DNA of 64,000 nt from Chelatococcus caeni (GCF_014196925.1 NZ_JACIEN010000001.1:558001-622000); one strand, 5' to 3'; positions 33,833-43,895 are shown, counted from the stretch's first letter. Numbers and translations are program-made. Notes: a model not told the origin generated them from the letters alone.

Positions 33833-35122
33833 ATGACCGCACCCCACCAAGCTGCGCCCGGCAAGGACGAAGCGACGCGGGCTCTCGCCATGTCCACCAT
33901 CGCCTTCACCATCTGCTTTGCGGTGTGGACGATCTTTTCCATCATCGCCGTGCGCATCAAGGACGAGCTCGGCCTCACCGAGACCGAGTTCGGCCTCCTC
34001 GTCGGCACGCCCATCCTCACCGGCTCGCTCGTGCGCGTGGCGCTCGGCGTGTGGACGGACCGCTACGGCGGCCGCCTCGTCTACACCGCCACCATGCTGG
34101 CGGCGGCCATCGCCACCTTCCTCCTCGCCTTCGCCCAGACCTATCAGCAGATGCTGGCCGCCGCGCTGGGCGTCGGCCTCGCCGGCGGGGCCTTCGCGGT
34201 CGGTGTCGCCTATGTGGCGCGCTTCTACCCAGCGGAGCGGCAGGGCACGGCGCTCGGCATCTTCGGCGTCGGCAATGTCGGCGCCGCGGTCACCAAGTTC
34301 GTCGCGCCCTTCATCCTCATCGCCTGGGGCTGGCAGGCGGTGGCGCTCATCTGGGCGGCGGTGCTCGTCGTCATGGCGCTCGTCTTCTGGTTCACCACCG
34401 AGGACGACCCCGTCATCAAGGCGCGCCGCGCCGGCCTCGCTCCCGCCCCGAAGGGCTTCTGGTCGGAGTTCGCGCCGCTGAAGAACGTGCAGGTGTGGCG
34501 CTTCGCCCTCTACTACTTCTTCGTCTTCGGCGCCTTCGTCGCGCTCGCCCTCTGGCTGCCGCGCTACCTCATCGGCGTCTACGGCTTCGACATCAAGACG
34601 GCCGGCATCGTCGGCGCCGCCTATTCGATCCCCGCCAGCATCTTCCGCGCCTATGGCGGCGCCCTGTCCGACCGCATCGGCGCCCGCGCCGTCATGTACC
34701 GCACCTTCGCCGTCTCGGCGCTCGCCACGCTCGTCCTGTCGCTGCCGACGGGCGACTATGTGCTGCGCGGCATCAACGGACCGGTCGCGCTCCATGTCGA
34801 GGTCGGGCCCGTGCTCTTCATCGCCGTCGCCTTCGTCCTCGGCTTCGTCATGAGCCTCGGCAAGGCGGCGGTCTACAAGCACATCCCGGTCTATTACCCG
34901 CAGAACGTCGGCGCCGTCGGCGGCCTCGTCGGCATGATCGGCGGGCTCGGCGGTTTCGTCCTGCCGATCGCCTTCGGCGCGCTCAACGACCTCACCGGCC
35001 TGTGGTCGAGCTGCTTCATGCTGCTCTTCGCCATCGTCGCCGTCTCCTTCGTGTGGATGCACGTCGCCATCCGCCGCATGGAGCGCCGCGCCGCCGGCGG
35101 CCTCAGCTACGCCGCCCAATGA
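33833..35122 (+). CDS. narK: NarK-type nitrate/nitrite MFS transporter
   Basis: A 429-residue, 12-segment major facilitator protein. Nitrate signature stretches are GVGNVGAAVTKFVAPF (about 145-160) and GLVGMIGGLGGFVLP (about 365-380). It imports nitrate or exchanges nitrate and nitrite across the inner membrane. GGAG is 6 bases before ATG 33833; an ATG at 33830 directly precedes it. Its stop overlaps the nirB start. A second nitrate uptake route beside the ABC system suggests use over a wide concentration range. Confidence 0.93.
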   Translation: MTAPHQAAPGKDEATRALAMSTIAFTICFAVWTIFSIIAVRIKDELGLTETEFGLLVGTPILTGSLVRVALGVWTDRYGGRLVYTATMLAAAIATFLLAFAQTYQQMLAAALGVGLAGGAFAVGVAYVARFYPAERQGTALGIFGVGNVGAAVTKFVAPFILIAWGWQAVALIWAAVLVVMALVFWFTTEDDPVIKARRAGLAPAPKGFWSEFAPLKNVQVWRFALYYFFVFGAFVALALWLPRYLIGVYGFDIKTAGIVGAAYSIPASIFRAYGGALSDRIGARAVMYRTFAVSALATLVLSLPTGDYVLRGINGPVALHVEVGPVLFIAVAFVLGFVMSLGKAAVYKHIPVYYPQNVGAVGGLVGMIGGLGGFVLPIAFGALNDLTGLWSSCFMLLFAIVAVSFVWMHVAIRRMERRAAGGLSYAAQ

Positions 35123-37587
35123 ACAACGGATTGACGGACATGACCCAGAAACTCGTCGTCGTCGGCGCCGGCATGGCCTCGGGCCGCGCGCTGGAACATC
35201 TCTTCGAAGCCGCCCCCGGAGCCTTCGAGGTCACGCTGTTCGGCGCGGAGCCGCGCGGCAACTACAACCGCATCATGCTCTCCCCGGTTCTGGCGGGGGA
35301 GAAGAGCTACGGCGACATCGTCACCCACGACGCCGCCTGGTATGCCGAGAACGGCGTCGCCTGCCGCTTCGGCGAGACGGTCACCAAGATCGACCGCAAG
35401 CGCAAGGTCGTCGTCTCCAAGGGGAGCGAGACGCCCTACGACAAGCTCCTCATCGCCACCGGCTCGGCGCCCTTCATCATTCCCGTGGCCGGCAAGGACC
35501 TGCCGGGCGTCATGGCCTTCCGTGACCTCGACGACGTCAACGCCATGGTGGAAGCCGCGCGCAAGCCCGGCGCCAAGGCTGTCGTCATCGGCGGCGGCCT
35601 GCTCGGCCTCGAGGCCGCGGCGGCGCTCAAGCTGCGCGGCATGGACGTGACGGTGCTGCACCTCATGGGCCACCTCATGGAGCGCCAGCTCGACCCCGCC
35701 GCCGGCTATCTCCTGAAGAAGGAGCTGGAGGGCCGTGGCATCAAGGTCCACGTCAAGGCGCAGACCAAGGCGATCCTCGGCGACGGCCGCGTGGAGGCCG
35801 TGGCGCTGGAGGACGGCACCATCTACCCCGCCGACATCGTGGTCATGGCCGTCGGCATCCGACCCGAGACGCGCATCGCCGTCGACGCCGGCCTCTATGT
35901 GGAACGCGGCATCGTCGTCAGCGACCAGATGGTCACCTCGGATCCGGACATCCTCGCCGTCGGCGAGTGCGTCGAGCACGAGAACGTCTGCTACGGCCTC
36001 GTCGCGCCCCTCTATGACATGGCCCGCGTCGCGGCCAAGACGCTTATCAAGGAGGATGCCGCCTTCCGCCCCGTCGAGACGGCGACGCAGCTCAAGGTCA
36101 CCGGCATCAACCTCTATTCCGCCGGCGACTTTGCCGACGGCGACGACCGCGAGGAGATCGTGCTGCGCGACGCCTCGGCCGGCGTCTACAAGCGCCTCGT
36201 CCTCAAGCAGAACCGCATCGTCGGCGCGGTGATGTATGGCGAGACCTCGGACGGAGCATGGTTCTTCGACATGCTCCGCAAGGGGACGGACATCGCGGAG
36301 ATGCGCGAGACGCTCATCTTCGGCCAGGCCTACCAGGGAGGGTCCCCGCTGGACCCTACGGCGGCCGTTGCAGCCTTGCCGGATGATGCGGAGATCTGCG
36401 GCTGCAACGGCGTGTGCAAGGGCAAGATCGTCTCGGCGATCACGAGCAAGGGCCTGACGTCGCTCGATGACGTCCGCGCCCATACCAAGGCCTCCGCCTC
36501 CTGCGGCTCCTGCACCGGCCTCGTCGAGCAGGTGATGAAGCTGACGCTCGGCGACAGCTACAACCCGGCCGCCGTGCAGCCCATGTGCACCTGCACCGAC
36601 CTCGGCCACGACGACGTGCGCCGCCTCATCAAGGCCAAGGGGCTCAAGACCATCCCCGCCGTGATGCAGGAGCTGGAGTGGAAGACCTCCTGCGGCTGCG
36701 CCAAGTGCCGGCCGGCGCTCAACTACTATCTCGTCTGCGACTGGCCCGACGAATATGCCGACGACTACCAGTCGCGCTTCATCAACGAGCGCGTGCACGC
36801 CAACATCCAGAAGGACGGCACCTATTCGGTCGTGCCGCGCATGTGGGGCGGCGTGACCAATGCCGCCGAGCTCAGGGCCATCGCCGATGTGGTGGACAAG
36901 TTCAACATCCCGGCCGTGAAGGTCACCGGCGGCCAGCGCATCGACATGCTGGGCGTGAAGAAGGAGGACCTGCCGGAGGTCTGGGCCGATCTCGGCAAGG
37001 CCGGCTTCGTCTCCGGCCACGCCTATGCCAAGGGCCTGAGGACGGTGAAGACCTGCGTCGGCTCCGACTGGTGCCGCTTCGGCACGCAGGATTCGACCGG
37101 CCTCGGCATCCGCATCGAGAAGTTCATGTGGGGCTCGTGGACGCCGGCCAAGGTCAAGATGGCCGTCTCCGGCTGCCCGAGGAATTGCGCCGAGGCGACC
37201 TGCAAGGACGTCGGCGTCATCTGCGTCGACTCGGGCTTCGAGATCCACTTCGCCGGCGCGGCGGGGCTCGACATCAAGGGCACCGAGAAGCTCGGCCTCG
37301 TCGCGAGCGAGGAAGAGGCGCTCGAGGTCATCGTGGCGCTCACCCAGATGTACCGCGAGCAGGCGCGCTATCTCGAGCGCATCTACAAGTGGGCCAAGCG
37401 CATCGGCTACGACGAGATCCGCCGCCAGATCCTCGACGACAAGGACAGGCGCAAGGCCTATTTCGACCGCTTCGTCTTCTCCCAGAAGTTCGCCCAGGTC
37501 GACCCTTGGTCGGAGCGCGTCTCCGGCAAGGACAAGCACGAGTTCAAGCCGATGGCGAGCGTCGGCTTTGCTGAAGCGGCGGAGTGA
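35119..37587 (+). CDS. nirB: NADH-dependent nitrite reductase, large subunit
   Basis: An 822-residue cytoplasmic flavo-siroheme enzyme reducing nitrite to ammonium. An FAD/NAD(P) module (VVGAGMASG, then VVIGGGLLGLEAAAALK) comes first. Two BFD-like [2Fe-2S] regions follow: CGCNGVCKG with CGSC near 430-470, and CTCTDLG with CGCAKC near 495-535. The siroheme/[4Fe-4S] domain has C-x5-C (CVGSDWC, about 645) and C-x3-C (CPRNC, about 685). The start may be ATG 35119 (overlapping narK) or 35140. It is followed after 5 bases by nirD. Confidence 0.95.
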   Translation: MNNGLTDMTQKLVVVGAGMASGRALEHLFEAAPGAFEVTLFGAEPRGNYNRIMLSPVLAGEKSYGDIVTHDAAWYAENGVACRFGETVTKIDRKRKVVVSKGSETPYDKLLIATGSAPFIIPVAGKDLPGVMAFRDLDDVNAMVEAARKPGAKAVVIGGGLLGLEAAAALKLRGMDVTVLHLMGHLMERQLDPAAGYLLKKELEGRGIKVHVKAQTKAILGDGRVEAVALEDGTIYPADIVVMAVGIRPETRIAVDAGLYVERGIVVSDQMVTSDPDILAVGECVEHENVCYGLVAPLYDMARVAAKTLIKEDAAFRPVETATQLKVTGINLYSAGDFADGDDREEIVLRDASAGVYKRLVLKQNRIVGAVMYGETSDGAWFFDMLRKGTDIAEMRETLIFGQAYQGGSPLDPTAAVAALPDDAEICGCNGVCKGKIVSAITSKGLTSLDDVRAHTKASASCGSCTGLVEQVMKLTLGDSYNPAAVQPMCTCTDLGHDDVRRLIKAKGLKTIPAVMQELEWKTSCGCAKCRPALNYYLVCDWPDEYADDYQSRFINERVHANIQKDGTYSVVPRMWGGVTNAAELRAIADVVDKFNIPAVKVTGGQRIDMLGVKKEDLPEVWADLGKAGFVSGHAYAKGLRTVKTCVGSDWCRFGTQDSTGLGIRIEKFMWGSWTPAKVKMAVSGCPRNCAEATCKDVGVICVDSGFEIHFAGAAGLDIKGTEKLGLVASEEEALEVIVALTQMYREQARYLERIYKWAKRIGYDEIRRQILDDKDRRKAYFDRFVFSQKFAQVDPWSERVSGKDKHEFKPMASVGFAEAAE

Positions 37588-37592
37588 AGGCG

Positions 37593-37943
37593 ATGAGCGA
37601 CTGGGTTGAAATCGGCCGGCTGTCCGACATTCCGCAACGCGGCGCGCGCTGCGTCGACACGCCCATCGGCCGCATCGCGGTCTTCCGCACGGCGGCGGAC
37701 GAGGTCTATGCCATCGAGGACCGCTGCCCGCACAAGGGCGGCCCCTTGAGCCAGGGCATCGTCCACGGGGCGCAGGTCACCTGTCCGCTGCACAACTGGG
37801 TGTTCTCGTTGGAGACGGGCTTCGCCCAGGGCGCCGACGAGGGCGCCGTGCGGACCTTTGCGCTGAAGCGCGACGGCGAGCGCATCCTGATGGACGCCTC
37901 GGCCATCCTGGCGGCGGCCGCCGCACGCATCGCGGCCGAATAG
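37593..37943 (+). CDS. nirD: Nitrite reductase small subunit, Rieske-type
   Basis: A 116-residue Rieske-fold partner of NirB. It has the complete [2Fe-2S] ligand set C-x-H (CPHKGG) and C-x2-H (CPLHNW), unlike enterobacterial NirD, where the ligands are lost. It therefore probably carries a cluster and may hand electrons to NirB or another acceptor. GGAGTGAAGG gives a strong ribosome site. It lies between nirB and nasA in one operon. Confidence 0.93.
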   Translation: MSDWVEIGRLSDIPQRGARCVDTPIGRIAVFRTAADEVYAIEDRCPHKGGPLSQGIVHGAQVTCPLHNWVFSLETGFAQGADEGAVRTFALKRDGERILMDASAILAAAAARIAAE

Positions 37944-37954
37944 GGCAGGCGGCG

Positions 37955-40630
37955 ATGGAGGAAACCGCCCCGACGATCACGAAGACGACCTGCCCCTATT
38001 GCGGGGTGGGCTGCGGCGTCCTCGCCACGGTCGCCGCGGACGGCAGCGTCGCCGTCCGCGGAGATCCCGACCATCCCGCCAATTTCGGCCGGCTGTGCTC
38101 CAAGGGCTCGGCGCTGGCCGAGACCATCGACCTCGACGGCCGCCTGCTCCATCCCGAGATCGACGGCCGCAGGGCCGGCTGGGACGAGGCGCTCGACCGT
38201 GTCGCCGAGACCTTCTCGCGCACCATCGCGGAGCACGGGCCGGGTTCCGTCGCCTTCTACGTTTCCGGCCAGCTCCTCAACGAGGATTACTACGTCGCCA
38301 ACAAGCTGATGAAGGGCTTCATCGGCACGGCCAACATCGACACCAACTCGCGCCTGTGCATGGCCTCCTCGGTCGCCGGCCACCGTCGCGCCTTCGGCGC
38401 CGACACGGTGCCGGGCAGCTACCGGGACCTCGAGCTTGCCGACCTCGTCGTCCTCGTCGGCTCCAACCTCGCCTGGTGCCATCCGGTGCTGTACCAGCGC
38501 CTCGCCGCCGCCAAGGCCGAGCGGCCTGAGATGAAGGTCATCGTCGTCGACCCGCGCCGCACCATGACGGCCGATATCGCCGACCAGCACCTCGCCATTG
38601 CGCCCGATGGCGATGTCGCGCTCTTCAACGGCCTCCTCGCCCATCTCGCCGAGGCGGGCGCGCTCGACGAGAACTACATCGCCGAACACACGACCGGCTT
38701 CGCCGAAGCGCTGGCCGCCGCCTGGCGCCTCGACATGGACGGCACCGCCGCCGAGACCGGCCTCGACCGGGCGAGCATCGCGGAATTCTACCGGCTCTTC
38801 GCCACGACCGAAAAGGTCGTCACCGTCTACAGCCAGGGCGTCAACCAGTCGTCGGTCGGCACCGACAAGGTGAGCGCCATCATCAACTGCCATCTCGCCA
38901 CCGGCCGCATCGGCCGGCCCGGCATGGGGCCCTTCTCCGTGACCGGCCAGCCCAACGCCATGGGCGGGCGCGAGGTCGGCGGGCTCGCCAACATGCTGGC
39001 GGCCCACATGGACATCGACAATGCGGCCCATCGCGAGCGGGTGCAGCGCTTCTGGGGCTCGCCGGTCATCGCCTCCGCGCAGGGCCTCAAGGCCGTCGAC
39101 ATGTTCCGCGCCGTCGCCGACGGACGCATCAAGGCGCTGTGGATCATGGCCACCAACCCGGTCGATTCCATGCCGGACGGCGACATGGTCGAAACCGCGA
39201 TCCGCGCCTGCCCCTTCGTCGTCGTCTCCGATGTCCTCGGCGCCACCGACACGGTCCGCCACGCCCATGTGAAGCTGCCGGCCGCCGCCTGGGGCGAGAA
39301 GGACGGCACGGTGACCAATTCCGAGCGCCGCATGTCGCGCCAGCGCCCCTTCCTGCCCCTGCCGGGGGAGGCGAAGCCCGACTGGTGGATCGTCACGGAA
39401 GTGGCGCGCCGCATGGGTTTTGCCGAGGCCTTTCCCTATGCCTCGCCGGCCGAGATCTTCGCCGAGCACGCGGCGCTCTCCGCCTTCGAGAACGACGGCA
39501 CGCGCGATTTCGACATCGGCACCCATGCCGGCATCGATGCCGCCGGGTTCGATGCGCTCGCGCCGTTCCAGTGGCCGGCGCGTCGGGCCGGCGAGACGTC
39601 GGCGGACGACATCCGCTTCTTCGCCGAGGGCGGCTTCTTCACGCCGGACCGCAAGGCCCGGCTCGTGCCCGTCACCACGACGGCGCCCGCGCGGGTGGGC
39701 GAAGGCTTCCCCCTCGTGCTCAACACCGGCCGCGTGCGCGACCAGTGGCACACGATGACGCGCACCGGAAAGAGCCGGCGCCTGTCGCAGCATCTCGCCG
39801 AGCCCTTCGTCGAGATCCACCCCGCCGATGCGGCAAAATACGGCATCGCCGATGCCGATCTCGTGCGCGTCACCTCCGCCCGCGGCGCCGTCGTGGTCAG
39901 GGCGCTGCTGACGAGCCGCCAGCGGGAGGGCTCGGTCTTCGTGCCCATGCACTGGACCGACCAGTTCGCCGCCGACGGCCGTGTCGACCGCCTCGTGCCG
40001 CCGCTGACCGACCCGACCTCCGGCCAGCCGGCGCTGAAGCACGTCGCCGTGCGCATCGCGCGCTTCGCCGCCGCGGCCTACGGCTTCGCCGTGCTCACCG
40101 AGAAGCCCGAACGCATCGCCGCGGACTACTGGGCCATAGCCCGCTGCGCAGGGGGTTGGCGCGTCGAGCTCGCCTTCGCCGCCTCCGTGGCGGACTGGCC
40201 GGGCGTGGCGGACGCCATACTGCCTGCGGCTGCCGGCACCGAGACCCTGTCCTTCCAGGATGCGGTCGCCGCCCGTCGGCGTTTCGCCCGTTTCTCCGGC
40301 GAGCGCCTGCTCGGCGCGCTCTATCTCGCGGCCGAGCCGGTCGCGGTGCCGCGCGACTGGGCCGTCGAGCAGCTCTCGCAAGCCCATGCCGACCGGCGGG
40401 CGCGCCTCGCCATCCTCGCCGGCCGGCCAGGCAAGGGCGGCGAGGACAAGGGCGCCATCGTCTGCTCGTGCTTCGGCGTCGGCGCCCGGCAGATCGCGGG
40501 TGCGGTCGTCGCCGGCTGTCACACGGTCGAGGCCGTCGGCGAGGCCCTGCGGGCGGGCACCAATTGCGGCTCTTGCCGCGCGGAGATCAGGAGCATCATC
40601 CATGCACATCGTCTCCAGGCAGCCGAGTGA
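37955..40630 (+). CDS. nasA: Assimilatory nitrate reductase, catalytic subunit
   Basis: An 891-residue cytoplasmic bis-MGD molybdoenzyme reducing nitrate to nitrite. The N-terminal [4Fe-4S] ligands are Cys13, Cys16, Cys20 and Cys48. Molybdopterin domains fill the middle (NSRLCMASSVAGH includes the Mo-ligand Cys region). A C-terminal BFD-type [2Fe-2S] domain from about 836 has CSCFGVG and NCGSC. No separate flavin subunit is seen, so electrons probably come from ferredoxin/flavodoxin or an unlinked reductase. It overlaps cysG by 29 bases. Confidence 0.95.
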   Translation: MEETAPTITKTTCPYCGVGCGVLATVAADGSVAVRGDPDHPANFGRLCSKGSALAETIDLDGRLLHPEIDGRRAGWDEALDRVAETFSRTIAEHGPGSVAFYVSGQLLNEDYYVANKLMKGFIGTANIDTNSRLCMASSVAGHRRAFGADTVPGSYRDLELADLVVLVGSNLAWCHPVLYQRLAAAKAERPEMKVIVVDPRRTMTADIADQHLAIAPDGDVALFNGLLAHLAEAGALDENYIAEHTTGFAEALAAAWRLDMDGTAAETGLDRASIAEFYRLFATTEKVVTVYSQGVNQSSVGTDKVSAIINCHLATGRIGRPGMGPFSVTGQPNAMGGREVGGLANMLAAHMDIDNAAHRERVQRFWGSPVIASAQGLKAVDMFRAVADGRIKALWIMATNPVDSMPDGDMVETAIRACPFVVVSDVLGATDTVRHAHVKLPAAAWGEKDGTVTNSERRMSRQRPFLPLPGEAKPDWWIVTEVARRMGFAEAFPYASPAEIFAEHAALSAFENDGTRDFDIGTHAGIDAAGFDALAPFQWPARRAGETSADDIRFFAEGGFFTPDRKARLVPVTTTAPARVGEGFPLVLNTGRVRDQWHTMTRTGKSRRLSQHLAEPFVEIHPADAAKYGIADADLVRVTSARGAVVVRALLTSRQREGSVFVPMHWTDQFAADGRVDRLVPPLTDPTSGQPALKHVAVRIARFAAAAYGFAVLTEKPERIAADYWAIARCAGGWRVELAFAASVADWPGVADAILPAAAGTETLSFQDAVAARRRFARFSGERLLGALYLAAEPVAVPRDWAVEQLSQAHADRRARLAILAGRPGKGGEDKGAIVCSCFGVGARQIAGAVVAGCHTVEAVGEALRAGTNCGSCRAEIRSIIHAHRLQAAE

Positions 40631-42110
40631 GCGTGCACCAAGTGAGCGCGCACCGAGTGAGCGTGCTCACGCGCGGATCGAGCCGCTCAGCGTCGTCCCG
40701 GTCTTCCTCGACCTCGCCGGCAAGCGCGCCGTCGTCGCCGGCGGCGGTGATGCCGCGGCCTGGAAGGCGGAGCTGCTGGTCGCCGCCGGCGCCGAGGTGC
40801 ACGTCTACGCCCCGCGCGAAGAGCTGAGCGGGGAGTTCTCCCGCCTCTTCGCCACCGCGGACCTGCCCGGACGGCTCGTCCACCACGACGCCCATTGGGA
40901 TGCGGCGGCCTTCTCCGGCGCCACCGTGGCCATCGCCGAGGCGGAGGAGGACGCGGAGGCCGCCGCCTTCCGCGCTGCATCGCTCGGCGCCGGCGTGCCG
41001 TGCAATGTCATCGACAAGCCGGCCTTCTGCTCCTTCCAGTTCGGCACCATCGTCAACCGCTCGCCGCTCGTCGTCGGCATCTCGACGAGCGGCGCCGCCC
41101 CCGTGCTCGGTCAGGCCGTGCGCCGGCGCATCGAGGCGCTGCTCCCCGCCTGGCTCGCCGACTGGGCGCGCCTTGCCGCGGACATGCGCGAGCGCGTGAT
41201 GGCGCGCCTCGGCCCCGGCGCCCGCCGCCGCGCCTTCTGGGAGGCCTTCGTCGACCGCGCCTTCCGCGCGGCACCCGGAGGCGACGACGCCGGCGCGCTG
41301 GAGGCCGAGGCAGGCCGCATCGCGCGGGGCGAGCGCCACGACCGCGGCCGCGTCACCTTCGTCGGCGCGGGGCCCGGCGATGCCGAGCTTCTGACCATCA
41401 AGGCCGTGCGCGCCCTGCAGGCGGCCGACGTCATCCTCTTCGACGATCTCGTCTCCGAGGACGTGCTGGAACTCGCCCGCCGCGAGGCCAAGCGCATCCT
41501 CGTCGGCAAGCGCGGCGGCCGGCCGAGCTGCAAGCAGGACGAGATCAACGCCATGATGCTGACGCTCGCCCGCGCCGGAAAGCACGTGGTGCGCCTCAAG
41601 TCCGGCGACCCGATGATCTTCGGCCGGGCCGGGGAGGAGATCGACAGCTTGCGCCGGGAAGGCATCGCCTTCGACGTTGTGCCCGGCATCACCGCCGGCA
41701 TCGCCATGGCCGCAACGCTCGGCGTGTCGCTGACCCACCGCGACCAGGCGAAGTCCGTCCGCTTCGTCACCGGCCATTCGCGCCACGGTGGCCTGCCGGA
41801 GGACGTCGACTGGCGCGCCATCGCCGATCCCTCCGCCACCACCGTCTTCTACATGGGCGGCCGCACGGCTGCCGAGATCGCGGCCCGGCTCATGGACTAT
41901 CGGATGGCGGCGGATACGCCCGTGGCGCTCGCCGAGGCGCTCGGCCGCCCGGAGGAGGCGCTCACCCGCTGCCGCCTCGCCGACCTGCCGGCGCGCATTG
42001 CCGAACGTGACGAGCGCCAGCCGCTCGTCATCGGGATTGGCGCGGTCTTCGCCGAGGCGAGGGCGGCCGGCATGGGCGAGGACCGGCCGGCGCTGGCTTC
42101 AGCAGGTTGA
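40602..42110 (+). CDS. cysG: Siroheme synthase (uroporphyrinogen-III methyltransferase / precorrin-2 dehydrogenase / sirohydrochlorin ferrochelatase)
   Basis: A 502-residue multifunctional enzyme making the siroheme needed by NirB. The N-terminal Rossmann part (VVAGGGDAAAWKAELLVAAG, about 45-65) oxidises precorrin-2 and inserts iron. The C-terminal SAM-dependent methyltransferase has FVGAGPGDAELLT near 255 and GDPMIFGRAGEE near 340. AGGAG is 8 bases before ATG 40602, so the first 28 bases overlap nasA. Oddly, residues 8-22 are three PSERA repeats encoded by a 15-base tandem repeat, ahead of the catalytic fold. Confidence 0.94.
   Translation: MHIVSRQPSERAPSERAPSERAHARIEPLSVVPVFLDLAGKRAVVAGGGDAAAWKAELLVAAGAEVHVYAPREELSGEFSRLFATADLPGRLVHHDAHWDAAAFSGATVAIAEAEEDAEAAAFRAASLGAGVPCNVIDKPAFCSFQFGTIVNRSPLVVGISTSGAAPVLGQAVRRRIEALLPAWLADWARLAADMRERVMARLGPGARRRAFWEAFVDRAFRAAPGGDDAGALEAEAGRIARGERHDRGRVTFVGAGPGDAELLTIKAVRALQAADVILFDDLVSEDVLELARREAKRILVGKRGGRPSCKQDEINAMMLTLARAGKHVVRLKSGDPMIFGRAGEEIDSLRREGIAFDVVPGITAGIAMAATLGVSLTHRDQAKSVRFVTGHSRHGGLPEDVDWRAIADPSATTVFYMGGRTAAEIAARLMDYRMAADTPVALAEALGRPEEALTRCRLADLPARIAERDERQPLVIGIGAVFAEARAAGMGEDRPALASAG
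40623..40667. repeat. Coding tandem repeat, 3 x 15 bp, in cysG N-terminus
   Basis: The units CCGAGTGAGCGTGCA, CCAAGTGAGCGCGCA and CCGAGTGAGCGTGCT encode Pro-Ser-Glu-Arg-Ala three times in the cysG frame. The first unit also contains the nasA stop codon in the other frame. Being a multiple of three, copy number can vary without breaking cysG. Confidence 0.9.
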
Positions 42111-42148
42111 GAATACGCGAACGCGCGAGAACGTGGTGGAGCGTCATT

Positions 42149-42302
42149 CCCCTCCCTCCGCTTGCGGTGGGGAGGGGCTAGGGGTGGGGGGCGGTGCCGC
42201 TGGCCAGATGCGTCCAGTCGCAGTCGCCAAAGACGATCGAACCGCCGGCCGGCGGCACTGCCCCCCATCCCAGCCCCGCCACTTCGTCGGGGAGGGAGAG
42301 GG
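42149..42302. repeat. Family B C/G-skewed inverted repeat, copy 2
   Basis: The left arm CCCCTCCCTCCGCTTGCGG runs into GGGGAGGGG. The right arm carries CCCCGCC-ACTTCGTCGGGGAGGG. The arms pair through the G/C runs, but their tips differ (CTTGCGG against ACTTCGT). With copy 1 and copy 3 it shows two interchangeable tip types. It fills most of the 308-base gap between cysG and the MATE gene. Confidence 0.8.
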
Positions 42303-42418
42303 CGGCGCGCGCCGCTCGGATCTTCCCCGCACGACGAAAGCCATCCCCCACATTTTCGCTGCCTACTTTTGCGGCAGCAGCATGGGCGAACGGGCATTTT
42401 ACCTATAGATTGCCCGCC

Positions 42419-43864
42419 ATGACGCAGAACGACACCGCGGAGGACGCCGCGCCGAGCGCGTGGGCGAAGGAGTGGCGCGCCACCTTGGCGCTGGCCTGGC
42501 CGCTCGTGCTCACCAATCTCGCCCAGACCGCCATGGGCACGACGGACGTGATCATGCTCGGCTGGCTGGGGGCCGAGTCGCTCGCGGCCGGGGCGCTCGG
42601 CTTCAACCTCTATTTCGCGATGCTCATCTTCGCCATCGGCATCGTCACGGCGACGGCGCCGATGATCGCGCGCGAGATCGGCCGACGTTCCTACGAGGTG
42701 CGACAGGTGCGCCGCACCGTGCGGCAGGGGCTGTGGGTGTCGGCCGCCATCGCCCTGCCGATCTGGCTCTTCCTCTGGCAGGGGGAGGCCATCCTCCTCG
42801 CCATGGGGCAGAAGCCGGACCTCGCGGCGGCCGCGGGCACCTATCTGCACGCCCTGCAATGGGCGGTGCTGCCGTTCTGCGGCTATGTCGTGTTGCGCTC
42901 GTTCCTCTCGGCGCTGCAGCGGCCCATGTGGGCGCTCGCGGTCAGCATCGCGGCCAATCTCTTCAACATCCTCGCCAACTGGTGCCTCATCTTCGGCAAT
43001 CTCGGCTTCCCGGCTCTGGGGCTGACGGGCGCCGGCGTGGCGACGACGACGTCGAGCATTTTTCTCTTTGCCGGGCTCGTCGTCGCCATCGTGCTCGACC
43101 GCCGGCTGAAGCGCTATGCCCTCTTCGGCCGATTCTGGCGGCCGGACTGGTCGCGCTTCATGGAGATCTGGCGCATCGGCCTGCCGATCGGCGCCACCTT
43201 CGCCTTCGAGGTCACCATCTTCAACGCCGCCGTGTTCCTCATGGGGCTCATCGGCACGGCCTCGCTCGCCGCCCATTCCATCGCCATCCAGATCGCCTCG
43301 CTCACCTTCATGGTGCCGCTCGGCATCGGGCAGGCGGTGACGGTCAGGGTCGGCCGCGCCTTCGGCGCCGAGGACAGAGAGGGCGTGCGCGTCGCCGGCT
43401 GGACGGGCTTCGTCATGGCCATCGCCTTCATGGCGACCATGGCCTTCTTCATGCTGGTGACGCCGCGCCTGCTCGTCAGCGCCTTCCTCGATGTCCGGGC
43501 GCCGGAGAACGCCGAGGTCGTCGCGCTCGCCGTCTCGTTCCTGGCCTTTGCCGGCCTGTTCCAGATCTTCGACGGGGCGCAGGCCGTCGGCGCGGGCATG
43601 CTGCGCGGCCTGCAGGACACCCGCGTGCCCATGGTCTATGCGGCGCTCGGCTACTGGGGCATCGGCCTGCCGCTCGGCGCCGCGCTCGCCTTCCGTGGCG
43701 GCCTCGACGGCGTCGGCATCTGGATCGGCCTCGCCGCCGGCCTCGCCGTCGTCGCCGTGCTCATGCTGGTGCGCTGGCTGCGGCGGGAGAGGCTGGGGCT
43801 CCTCGCCTTCGACGCCGGCCGGCCTGCAGCGCCGCCAGCCGATTGCGTACCCGGCAGCGTATGA
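42419..43864 (+). CDS. MATE-family multidrug efflux protein
   Basis: A 481-residue, 12-segment inner-membrane antiporter of the NorM branch. The N-terminal [21 protein letters not shown] is the usual first helix, with [15 protein letters not shown] after it. It exports cationic drugs or metabolites using a Na+ or H+ gradient. A TATAGAT hexamer region at 42405-42411 may be its -10 box. A strong terminator overlaps its stop. It is not obviously related to nitrate use. Confidence 0.92.
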   Translation: MTQNDTAEDAAPSAWAKEWRATLALAWPLVLTNLAQTAMGTTDVIMLGWLGAESLAAGALGFNLYFAMLIFAIGIVTATAPMIAREIGRRSYEVRQVRRTVRQGLWVSAAIALPIWLFLWQGEAILLAMGQKPDLAAAAGTYLHALQWAVLPFCGYVVLRSFLSALQRPMWALAVSIAANLFNILANWCLIFGNLGFPALGLTGAGVATTTSSIFLFAGLVVAIVLDRRLKRYALFGRFWRPDWSRFMEIWRIGLPIGATFAFEVTIFNAAVFLMGLIGTASLAAHSIAIQIASLTFMVPLGIGQAVTVRVGRAFGAEDREGVRVAGWTGFVMAIAFMATMAFFMLVTPRLLVSAFLDVRAPENAEVVALAVSFLAFAGLFQIFDGAQAVGAGMLRGLQDTRVPMVYAALGYWGIGLPLGAALAFRGGLDGVGIWIGLAAGLAVVAVLMLVRWLRRERLGLLAFDAGRPAAPPADCVPGSV

Positions 43865-43895
43865 AAAAAGCGGCCGGACGGACCGGCCGCTTTTT
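43864..43895 (+). terminator. Strong intrinsic terminator after MATE gene, possibly bidirectional
   Basis: The perfect 8-base stem GCGGCCGG (43870-43877) / CCGGCCGC (43883-43890) has a 5-base loop. A run of A precedes it and five T (43891-43895) follow, so it can end transcripts from both sides. Confidence 0.9.
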
